From NCBI GenBank assembly GCA_958435885.1, contig CAUBHZ010000141.1:1-5736 (forward strand): DNA of 5,736 bases, read 5' to 3'. Positions 1 through 5,132 of this stretch are shown piece after piece. The first letter of the stretch is position 1. The number at the start of each line of letters is the position of its first letter. The DNA comes from an uncultured Intestinimonas sp. GTDB taxonomy: Bacteria; Bacillota_A; Clostridia; Oscillospirales; Oscillospiraceae. The position numbers were made by a program, and so were the translations under genes. Under the pieces are notes generated by a model that was not told the DNA's origin, made no database searches, and saw only the letters and a list, made by a program, of their open reading frames with translations.

Positions 1-241
1 GTCCCGGCAGGGCTTTTGGAAGATCATCAAGCACTATCAGGAGAAGGCCGGCATCCAGAAGGACATCACGCCCCACACGCTGCGCCATTCCTTTGCCGCC
101 CATCTGCTGGAGAACGGTGCGGATCTGCGGTCCATTCAGGAGATGCTGGGACATGCCGACATCTCCTCCACCCAGATCTATGCCCAGCTGGTAAACCAAA
201 AACTGAAGGATGTGTATATCAAGGCCCACCCCCGCGCATAA
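1..241 (+). CDS. xerD: Tyrosine recombinase XerD, C-terminal 79 residues (5' end outside window)
   Basis: Site-specific tyrosine recombinase that, with XerC, resolves chromosome dimers at dif during division. Only the end of the catalytic domain is present; the first complete codon is at position 2 and the stop TAA is at 239-241. Visible active-site elements, numbered from the first visible residue, are the HTLRHSF motif (H25, R28), the second histidine in LGH (H51) and the nucleophile Y60 in the STQIYAQ context. Exactly 19 residues follow the tyrosine, the same as in E. coli XerD (Y279 of 298). The C-terminal LKDVY...HPRA ending resembles Bacillus XerD rather than XerC, and favours XerD. The start, the N-terminal SAM-like domain and the first catalytic arginine lie upstream. 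A strong hairpin begins about 40 nt after the stop, so xerD probably ends its own transcription unit. A phage or integron integrase is less likely given the housekeeping neighbours. Confidence 0.92.
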   Translation, partial: SRQGFWKIIKHYQEKAGIQKDITPHTLRHSFAAHLLENGADLRSIQEMLGHADISSTQIYAQLVNQKLKDVYIKAHPRA

Positions 242-281
242 TATGGAACATGAGGATGCTCAGGAATCCTTTCCTTCTAAG

Positions 282-317
282 GACAGAGCGCCCGGACGTT
301 TGTCCGGGCGCTCTGTC
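282..317 (+). terminator. Hairpin terminator downstream of xerD
   Basis: A perfect 16-bp inverted repeat (282-297 pairs with 302-317) closes a four-base GTTT loop, and the stem is very GC-rich. It lies 40 nt after the xerD stop and ahead of the ruvC promoter, which is where a terminator is expected. The downstream tract is poor in T (TTG, then a GC-rich stretch), so it is not a textbook intrinsic terminator. A second copy of the right-arm core, GTCCGGGCG at 320-328, is followed by GTTTT and could pair with 289-297 instead. The structure is seen directly; the terminator role is inferred. Confidence 0.65.
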
Positions 318-338
318 TTGTCCGGGCGGTTTTCCTGG

Positions 339-367
339 TTGCGCCGGCCCGCCTGCCGTGGTACAAT
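339..367 (+). promoter_or_regulatory. Candidate sigma-A promoter for the ruvC-glmM operon
   Basis: TACAAT at 362-367 matches five of six -10 consensus bases. It is preceded by TGG at 359-361, giving an extended -10 (TGnTACAAT). A weak -35 candidate, TTGCGC at 339-344, sits 17 nt upstream; only its TTG matches consensus, so the extended -10 would have to compensate. The expected start of transcription is near 374, leaving a leader of about 20 nt before the ruvC ATG. The element lies between the xerD hairpin and the first gene of the operon. I found no GAAC-N4-GTTC LexA-type operator around it. Confidence 0.6.
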
Positions 368-385
368 GAGACATGTATAACCTTT

Positions 386-390
386 GGAGG
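386..390 (+). promoter_or_regulatory. Ribosome binding site that sets the ruvC start
   Basis: GGAGG lies five bases upstream of the ATG at 396. The longer reading that begins at TTG 384 overlaps this Shine-Dalgarno site itself. It would also add four residues before the conserved beta strand that carries the first catalytic aspartate. The ATG at 396 is therefore the better start. Confidence 0.85.
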
Positions 391-395
391 ATACC

Positions 396-932
396 ATGAT
401 CATTTTAGGCATCGACCCCGGCTTTGCCATCGTCGGTTTCGGCATCCTGGAATCAGAGCGCGGACGCCAGCGGCTGGTGCGCTGCGGCGCCATCACCACG
501 CCGGCAGGGCAGCCCCTGCCGGCCCGGCTGCTCCAGATCGAGGACGATATGGCCCAGCTCCTGTCCGCCTTCCGGCCCCAGGCCATGGCGGTGGAGGAGC
601 TTTTTTTCAACAACAATGTGACCACCGGCATCGGTGTGGCCCAGGCCCGGGGCGTCATTCTGACGGCGGCGGAGCGGGCGGGAGTCCCCATCTTTGAGTA
701 CTCGCCCTCCCAGGTCAAGCAGGCGGTGGCGGGCTACGGCAAGGCAGAGAAGCGGCAGGTCATGGAGATGACCAAGCGGCTGCTGGGTCTCCAGTCTGTC
801 CCAAAACCGGATGACGCCGCCGACGCGGTGGCCATCGCCCTCTGTCACGCCCGGTCGGCCACCTCCCGGCTGGCCGCCCTGGACCCGGCCACCCCTGGCA
901 GCGGACGGTATGCCGTGCGCAGCAGAGACTAG
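396..932 (+). CDS. ruvC: Crossover junction endodeoxyribonuclease RuvC
   Basis: Holliday-junction resolvase that dimerises on the four-way junction, in concert with RuvAB, and introduces symmetric nicks in a Mg2+-dependent RNase H-fold active site; cytoplasmic. The protein has 178 residues, close to E. coli RuvC (173). The acidic residues are where the family has them: D7 in the GIDPG motif, E67 in AMAVEELFF, and D140 and D143 in DDAADAVAIALCH. The aromatic pair F70-F71 followed by NNN matches the region that contacts junction DNA. The ATG at 396 is chosen because GGAGG lies five bases upstream. It is the first gene of a tight operon; ruvA starts 22 nt after its stop. Nothing is missing from the catalytic set. 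The gene contains a perfect 10-bp hairpin near codons 35-43. Confidence 0.96.
   Translation: MIILGIDPGFAIVGFGILESERGRQRLVRCGAITTPAGQPLPARLLQIEDDMAQLLSAFRPQAMAVEELFFNNNVTTGIGVAQARGVILTAAERAGVPIFEYSPSQVKQAVAGYGKAEKRQVMEMTKRLLGLQSVPKPDDAADAVAIALCHARSATSRLAALDPATPGSGRYAVRSRD
500..523. repeat. Perfect inverted repeat within ruvC
   Basis: GCCGGCAGGG at 500-509 pairs perfectly with CCCTGCCGGC at 514-523 across a four-base CAGC loop. It lies within ruvC codons 35-43. The 10-bp all-Watson-Crick stem would be stable in mRNA. In GC-rich coding DNA such palindromes also arise by chance, so no function is claimed. Confidence 0.6.
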
Positions 933-954
933 ATACATATAAGGCGGTAACACC

Positions 955-1560
955 ATGTTTTACTATGTCAACGGCACTGTGGCCCATCTGGCGCCCTATC
1001 TGGCGGTCATCGACTGCGGGGGGGTGGGCTACGCCTGCCGCACCACCAACAACACCCTGGCCCGTCTGAAAAAAGGGGAACCGGCCAGGCTCTACACCTA
1101 CCTGAACGTCCGGGAGGACGCCATGGAGCTCTACGGCTTTTTTACAGAGGACGAGCGCAACTGCTTCCAGCTCCTCATCGGGGTGTCCGGCGTAGGACCC
1201 AAGGCGGCATTGTCCATCCTCTCCTCCAGCACCCCTGAGACCCTGGCCATGAGCATCATCACCGGGGACGAGAAGGCCCTCACCGTAGCCCCCGGCATCG
1301 GCAAAAAAATCGCCCAGCGGGTCATCCTGGAGCTGAAGGATAAGCTGGCCAAGGGACAGATCGCCCCCGGCGGGGAGAGCTACGGCGGCACCGGAGTCAC
1401 CGTCATCCCGGAGAACAAGTCCTCCGAGGCTGCCGCCGCCCTGGCGGTGCTGGGCTACTCCACGGCGGAGATCGGCGTGGCCCTCAAGGGCATCGACCTG
1501 GATGCCCTGAGCCTGGAGGAGATCATCAAACAGGCCCTTAAGAAAATGGTGAAGGGATAA
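955..1560 (+). CDS. ruvA: Holliday junction branch migration complex subunit RuvA
   Basis: RuvA tetramers bind the open Holliday junction and dock RuvB hexamers, which pump DNA during branch migration. The protein has 201 residues (E. coli RuvA has 203). An N-terminal OB-fold covers about residues 1-63 and includes the REDAMELYGF segment, whose E54 and D55 correspond to the acidic pin that separates strands. Two helix-hairpin-helix motifs follow: GVSGVGPKAA at 76-85 and APGIGKKIAQRV at 112-123. A flexible linker at roughly 133-155 leads to the C-terminal three-helix domain (about 156-200) that contacts RuvB. The ATG at 955 follows an AAGGCGG Shine-Dalgarno site at 941-947. The gene lies 22 nt after ruvC and 16 nt before the DUF6054/CPCC gene. 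In many bacteria ruvB follows ruvA directly; here another gene separates them. Confidence 0.97.
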   Translation: MFYYVNGTVAHLAPYLAVIDCGGVGYACRTTNNTLARLKKGEPARLYTYLNVREDAMELYGFFTEDERNCFQLLIGVSGVGPKAALSILSSSTPETLAMSIITGDEKALTVAPGIGKKIAQRVILELKDKLAKGQIAPGGESYGGTGVTVIPENKSSEAAAALAVLGYSTAEIGVALKGIDLDALSLEEIIKQALKKMVKG

Positions 1561-1576
1561 GGAAGGGGGAGCCTCC

Positions 1577-2224
1577 GTGGCCAAGCTGGAGCGGTATCTC
1601 ACAGGAGACTTTGACGAGCTGCTGGACTACCTCCACCGAGGCATCCTCAACGGCAGCGCCTCGGCCAGCTATGAGGACGGCAGCGATTACCAGAGCGACG
1701 GCGGCCTGCGCTGTGCCGTCCGGGTCTATGAGCGGTACAGTATGATCGGCGGCAACCGGGTGAGTCTGAATCTCACCCTGGTGGAGGACGGCGAGCGTCT
1801 CTTCCTGTCCGCCATCACCTCCGGCGGCAGCCAGGCGGTGCTCTTCAAAATCAATACCCTGGGGGAGGGCGCTTTCCTGGACTGCGTGGCGGAGCTGCTG
1901 GACGGCTGGAGACCGGAGCCTGATCCCATGGGAAGCGAAGGAGTAGCGGGAGAGAGGCGCCTGTGTCCCTGCTGCGGCAATTATACATTGCACATGCCGA
2001 TAGGAAGCTGCGAACTCTGTCCGGTCTGCTGTTGGACGGACGATTCCTGGGCAGCAGAGCACCCAAAGGAAATTGGAGATTACAACGAGGTCCCACTGGA
2101 GACAGCCCGCCGCAACTATCGAATATTCAGCGCCTGCACAGAAGCACTGCGCGACCAGACCCGTCCACCGGAGCCTGAGGAGTTGCCGGAAGTATATCTG
2201 CGGATTCATGAAACTGGTTCCTGA
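1577..2224 (+). CDS. Two-domain protein: DUF6054-like N-terminus fused to a cysteine-rich CPCC domain
   Basis: Function unknown. Residues 1-111 resemble the DUF6054 family of small Firmicutes proteins: a MAK-ERYLTGDFDELLDYLH start, then ILNGS-SAS, RVYERYS--GGNRVSLN and AITSGGSQA-LFKINT. Residues 112-127 form a Pro/Gly/Glu linker. Residues 128-190 match the Cys_rich_CPCC family: CPCC at 130-133, CELCPVCCWTDD at 145-156, then DYNEVPLETARRNY at 168-181. C130, C133, C148 and C151 are the likely metal ligands (inferred zinc); C132, C145 and C152 are additional cysteines. There is no signal peptide or membrane segment, so it is probably cytoplasmic. The start is GTG at 1577, five bases after AAGGGGGAG; it fits the usual N-terminus of the first domain. 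It lies 16 nt after ruvA and 15 nt before ruvB, so it should be co-transcribed. Third-position GC is about 86% in the first 111 codons but about 59% in the last 88. Family names are from memory. Confidence 0.82.
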   Translation: MAKLERYLTGDFDELLDYLHRGILNGSASASYEDGSDYQSDGGLRCAVRVYERYSMIGGNRVSLNLTLVEDGERLFLSAITSGGSQAVLFKINTLGEGAFLDCVAELLDGWRPEPDPMGSEGVAGERRLCPCCGNYTLHMPIGSCELCPVCCWTDDSWAAEHPKEIGDYNEVPLETARRNYRIFSACTEALRDQTRPPEPEELPEVYLRIHETGS

Positions 2225-2242
2225 AAGGGAAGTGAAACTTTG
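2225..2242 (+). promoter_or_regulatory. Ribosome binding site and TTG start of ruvB
   Basis: AAGGGA at 2225-2230 precedes a TTG codon at 2240-2242. No in-frame ATG exists until residue 59, inside the conserved ATPase core, so the TTG is the only start near a Shine-Dalgarno-like site. A nearby GTG at 2232-2234 is out of frame. Initiation may be modest because of the TTG and the roughly 9-nt spacing. Confidence 0.7.
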
Positions 2243-3298
2243 AGCATTGATTTTTCTGACAGCGGCGGGTTCGAGACGGAAGCCCCCCTGGTGACCACGT
2301 CCCTCACCCGGGACGACGAGAACGAGGGCTCTCTCCGCCCCAAGACCCTTCGGGAATACATCGGCCAGGAGAAGGCAAAGGGCAATCTGGAGGTCTTCAT
2401 CCAGGCGGCCAAGATGCGCAATGAGCCATTGGACCATGTGCTGCTCCACGGCCCGCCCGGCCTGGGCAAGACCACCCTCAGCGGCATCATCGCCAACGAG
2501 ATGGGGGTCAACATCCGCATCACCTCCGGCCCCGCCATTGAGAAGCCCGGCGACCTGGCTGCCCTTCTCACCAACCTGGCGGAGAACGACATTCTCTTTG
2601 TGGATGAGATCCACCGGCTCAATCGCTCAGTGGAGGAGATCCTGTACCCCGCCATGGAGGACTTCGCCATCGACATCATCATCGGCAAGGGCCCTTCCGC
2701 CAACTCCATCCGGCTGGACCTGCCCAAATTCACCCTCATTGGCGCCACCACCCGGGCGGGACAGCTCTCCGCCCCTCTGCGGGACCGGTTCGGCGTCACC
2801 CTGCGGCTGGAGCTCTACACCCCGGAGGAGCTCGCTCGCATCGTCACCCGGTCGGCGGGCATCCTGGAGGTGCCCATCGAGGCTGACGGCGCCATGGAGA
2901 TCGCCAAGCGCAGCCGCGGCACGCCCCGTATCGCAAACCGGATGCTGCGGAGGGTCCGGGACTTTGCCCAGGTGAAGGCGGGGGGCGTCATCACCCGTAA
3001 GGTGGCCGACGAGGCCCTCACCGCCCTGGAGGTGGATCACCTGGGCCTGGACGCCATCGACCGGCGGATGCTCCGCAGCATCATTGAGCACTACGGCGGC
3101 GGCCCGGTGGGCCTGGAGACCCTGGCCGCCACCATCAACGAGGAGGCCGTCACCCTGGAGGACGTGTATGAACCCTACCTGATGCAGATGGGCTTCCTCA
3201 CCCGCACTCCCCGGGGGCGCTGCGTGACCCGGCGGGCTTATGAGCACTTGGGCCTGTCCGTCCCCGGCGGGATGGGCATGGACCAGCTGAGCTTCTGA
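2240..3298 (+). CDS. ruvB: Holliday junction branch migration ATPase RuvB
   Basis: AAA+ motor that forms hexameric rings flanking RuvA on a Holliday junction and drives branch migration by ATP hydrolysis. The protein has 352 residues, within the usual 330-355 range. Motifs in order: [10 protein letters not shown] at 41-50; Walker [10 protein letters not shown] at 71-79; Walker B ILFVDEIH at 118-125; the beta-hairpin region that contacts RuvA, at about 140-165; sensor 1 GATTR at 168-172; the arginine-finger region PLRDRFG at 179-185; sensor 2 [15 protein letters not shown] at 227-241; and a C-terminal winged helix (about 265-340) ending with TPRGRCVT at 323-330. All catalytic elements are intact. 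The start is TTG, supported by the family-typical N-terminus. Fifteen bases separate it from the DUF6054/CPCC gene, and its TGA overlaps the Shine-Dalgarno site of the next gene. Confidence 0.97.
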   Translation: MSIDFSDSGGFETEAPLVTTSLTRDDENEGSLRPKTLREYIGQEKAKGNLEVFIQAAKMRNEPLDHVLLHGPPGLGKTTLSGIIANEMGVNIRITSGPAIEKPGDLAALLTNLAENDILFVDEIHRLNRSVEEILYPAMEDFAIDIIIGKGPSANSIRLDLPKFTLIGATTRAGQLSAPLRDRFGVTLRLELYTPEELARIVTRSAGILEVPIEADGAMEIAKRSRGTPRIANRMLRRVRDFAQVKAGGVITRKVADEALTALEVDHLGLDAIDRRMLRSIIEHYGGGPVGLETLAATINEEAVTLEDVYEPYLMQMGFLTRTPRGRCVTRRAYEHLGLSVPGGMGMDQLSF

Positions 3299-3309
3299 GG
3301 TGTGCACCC

Positions 3310-3687
3310 ATGCTCTTCTGGCTGTTTTGCCTTTGCATGGACCTGCTGATCCCTGCCGCCATGCTCCTCCTGGGGCGGCGCTTTCTGACCAGACCGCCTA
3401 AAACCATCAACGGCTTTTACGGCTACCGCACCGCCCGATCCATGAAGAACCAGGCTACCTGGGACTTTGCCCACCGCACCTGCGGCAGGCTGTGGTTCCG
3501 GCTGGGGCTGGTCCTGCTGCCGGTGAGTGCCGCCGCCATGGCGCCTGCGCTGGGCAGGGAGACCCAGACGGTAGGGCTCTGGTGCGCCGCTGTTGTGCTG
3601 GTGCAGACGGCGGTGCTGGTGTGCAGCATTTTCCCCGTAGAGCGGGCGCTCAAACGGCATTTTGACGATTTTGGAAGAAAGAGGTAA
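3310..3687 (+). CDS. SdpI-family integral membrane protein
   Basis: Small membrane protein of 125 residues with the SdpI-family signature: GFYGYRTARSMKNQATWDFA at 35-54, followed by HRTCGRL. Hydrophobic segments lie at about 1-22, 62-81 and 87-108, so I expect three membrane spans with the signature in the loop after the first. The C-terminus (110-125) is charged and basic. In B. subtilis the longer SdpI (207 residues) gives immunity to the SdpC killing factor and sequesters the SdpR repressor. Short family members like this one are mostly uncharacterised, so no immunity role should be assumed; no toxin gene or ArsR-type regulator is visible here. The ATG at 3310 follows GAGGTG at 3297-3302, which overlaps the ruvB stop codon. 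glmM starts six bases after its TAA, which indicates co-transcription and probable translational coupling on both sides. Confidence 0.82.
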   Translation: MLFWLFCLCMDLLIPAAMLLLGRRFLTRPPKTINGFYGYRTARSMKNQATWDFAHRTCGRLWFRLGLVLLPVSAAAMAPALGRETQTVGLWCAAVVLVQTAVLVCSIFPVERALKRHFDDFGRKR

Positions 3688-3693
3688 TCATAT

Positions 3694-5049
3694 ATGGGTA
3701 AATTGTTTGGGACCGACGGTATCCGCGGCGTGGTCAACGCCGGGCTGGACGCCACGCTGGCATATAAGGTAGGCTTGGCCACGGCCCAGGTCCTCCGTGA
3801 TGCGGAGGACCGCAAGCCTCTGGTGGCCATCGGCAAGGACACCCGCATCTCCTCCGACCTGCTGGAGGGCGCTCTCACCGCCGGCCTGTGCTCTGCCGGC
3901 GCCGACGTGCTCCACCTGGGCGTCATCCCCACCCCCGCCGTGGCCTGGGTGACGGTGGACCGGAAGGCCGACGCCGGTGTGGTCATCTCGGCCTCCCACA
4001 ACCCCTTTGAGCACAACGGCATCAAGATCTTCAATGGCCAGGGCTTCAAGCTCTCTGACGCGCTGGAGGCCCAGATCGAGGACCTGATCCTCTCCGGCGC
4101 CGTGGAGCAGATCCCCTTAAAAACCCACGACGGCATCGGTCGGGTAATCTATGCCGACGAGAGCGCCCGGAACGACTACATCGACCATCTGGTGTCCACC
4201 GTCCCGGACGGCTTTTCGGGCCTGCGCATCCTGGTGGACTGCGCCAACGGCGCCTCCTCCGCCACCGCACCCAGCCTCTTTGACCGCTTTGACGGTCTTC
4301 ACTGCGATATCATCAATGCCGACCCTGACGGCGTGAACATCAACACCAACTGCGGCTCCACCCACCTGGAGGGCCTGGCCGCCATGGTGAAGGCGGGCAG
4401 CTACGACCTGGGCCTGGCCTTCGACGGCGATGCCGACCGCTTCCTGGCCGTCAGTGAGGCGGGCGTTCCCATCGACGGCGACCAGATCATGGCCGCCTGC
4501 GGCCGCTACCTCAAGGAGCAGGGAGCGCTGCCCGGCAACACCATCGTGGCCACCGTCATGTCCAACATCGGGCTCCACCGCTTCCTGGCGGAGAACGGCA
4601 TGCAAGCCGTGTGCACCGATGTGGGCGACCGGAACGTGCTGGAGCGGATGCTCAAGGACGGTTATGTCCTGGGCGGAGAGCAGTCCGGCCACACCATCTT
4701 CCTCAAACATGCCACCACCGGCGACGGCCAGCTCACCGCTCTCCAGTTTTTGAGCATCCTCAAGGCCTCCGGACGCAAGGCTTCCGAGCTGGTGGCCGAC
4801 TGCCGCCAGTACCCCCAGGTGCTGGTCAACGTGGCTGTGTCCGACAACGCTCAGAAGCAGGCCATCATGGCCTCGCCCGCGCTGAAGGCGGCCATTGGGG
4901 AGGAGGAGAAGGGTCTGGCCGGCAACGGCCGCATCCTGGTGCGCCCCTCCGGTACTGAGGCTCTGGTCCGGGTCATGGTAGAGGCCGAGACCGAGGCGAC
5001 CGCCCGGGACTGTGCCGACAGACTGGCAAATCTCATAAAAACCCTCTGA
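3694..5049 (+). CDS. glmM: Phosphoglucosamine mutase GlmM
   Basis: Interconverts glucosamine-6-phosphate and glucosamine-1-phosphate, the step before GlmU on the way to UDP-GlcNAc and peptidoglycan; cytoplasmic. The protein has 451 residues (E. coli GlmM has 445). Family features: N-terminal GKLFGTDGIRG at 2-12; active-site phosphoserine S101 in ISASHNPFEHNGIKIF (98-113); metal-binding DGDADR at 244-249; sugar-binding GGEQSGH at 327-333; and the phosphate-binding loop RPSGTEALVR at 417-426. The GlmM-type FGTDGIRG start and the GGEQSGH loop distinguish it from phosphoglucomutase/phosphomannomutase. The ATG at 3694 is preceded by GAAAGAGG at 3677-3684, which overlaps the end of the SdpI-family gene. 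It is the last gene of the ruvC operon. No hairpin terminator is evident after its TGA. A 9-bp perfect hairpin lies within its codons 32-40. Confidence 0.97.
   Translation: MGKLFGTDGIRGVVNAGLDATLAYKVGLATAQVLRDAEDRKPLVAIGKDTRISSDLLEGALTAGLCSAGADVLHLGVIPTPAVAWVTVDRKADAGVVISASHNPFEHNGIKIFNGQGFKLSDALEAQIEDLILSGAVEQIPLKTHDGIGRVIYADESARNDYIDHLVSTVPDGFSGLRILVDCANGASSATAPSLFDRFDGLHCDIINADPDGVNINTNCGSTHLEGLAAMVKAGSYDLGLAFDGDADRFLAVSEAGVPIDGDQIMAACGRYLKEQGALPGNTIVATVMSNIGLHRFLAENGMQAVCTDVGDRNVLERMLKDGYVLGGEQSGHTIFLKHATTGDGQLTALQFLSILKASGRKASELVADCRQYPQVLVNVAVSDNAQKQAIMASPALKAAIGEEEKGLAGNGRILVRPSGTEALVRVMVEAETEATARDCADRLANLIKTL
3789..3811. repeat. Perfect inverted repeat within early glmM
   Basis: GGTCCTCCG at 3789-3797 pairs perfectly with CGGAGGACC at 3803-3811 across a five-base TGATG loop, in codons 32-40 of glmM. 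The right arm contains GGAGG, a Shine-Dalgarno-like string that would be hidden in the stem; no usable in-frame start follows it closely. Function is unknown and coincidence is possible. Confidence 0.55.
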
Positions 5050-5085
5050 TTTTATGGAAACCGCTAAAATAATCTGCATAAATAC

Positions 5086-5115
5086 TTGACATTTGGGGTG
5101 CTTTCGCCCTATAAT
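5086..5115 (+). promoter_or_regulatory. Consensus sigma-A promoter for the SigH-like gene
   Basis: TTGACA at 5086-5091 and TATAAT at 5110-5115 both match the vegetative consensus perfectly, with an 18-nt spacer. The stretch just upstream (about 5050-5085) is AT-rich compared with the rest of the window and could act as an UP element. The expected start of transcription is near 5121-5123, almost inside the Shine-Dalgarno site, so either the leader is very short or initiation is a few bases off. I see no convincing operator palindrome over the promoter. Confidence 0.85.
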
Positions 5116-5119
5116 AAGC

Positions 5120-5125
5120 AAGGAG
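5120..5125 (+). promoter_or_regulatory. Ribosome binding site of the SigH-like gene
   Basis: AAGGAG lies seven bases before the ATG at 5133. It fixes the start of the final, truncated gene, which has no stop codon inside the window. Confidence 0.85.
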
Positions 5126-5132
5126 TCTTGGA

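Noticed and set aside
294..305. GGAC-GTTT-GTCC as a possible LexA-type operator
   Set aside because: It has the spacing of GAAC-N4-GTTC but differs in each half-site, and it is fully explained as the tip of the 16-bp terminator hairpin.
16..369. Forward open frame overlapping xerD and the terminator
   Set aside because: It is out of frame with the conserved XerD active site and runs through the hairpin; composition is typical of a shadow frame.
384..395. TTG at 384 as the ruvC start
   Set aside because: The codon overlaps the GGAGG ribosome binding site that serves the ATG at 396, and the extra four residues are not expected for the family.
760..1602. Long antisense open frame across ruvA
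   Set aside because: It is the complement of intact ruvC/ruvA codons in GC-rich DNA, has low-complexity Gly/Ala/Arg composition and no recognisable domain or ribosome binding site.
1538..2614. 358-residue antisense open frame across the fusion gene and ruvB start
   Set aside because: It spans three well-supported + strand genes and resembles no known protein.
3310..3687. Toxin-immunity system based on the SdpI-like gene and the CPCC domain
   Set aside because: No SdpC-like toxin, SdpR-like regulator, secreted polymorphic toxin or other immunity gene is present in the window; both genes sit in a housekeeping operon.
5095..5110. Possible hairpin or operator in the promoter spacer of the sigma gene
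   Set aside because: The GGGG...CCC pairing is too short and imperfect to separate from chance.
4117..5121. 334-residue antisense open frame across glmM
   Set aside because: It mirrors glmM codons and is rich in Gly, His and Val; glmM on the + strand has every catalytic motif. G/C-ending codons make long antisense frames common here.
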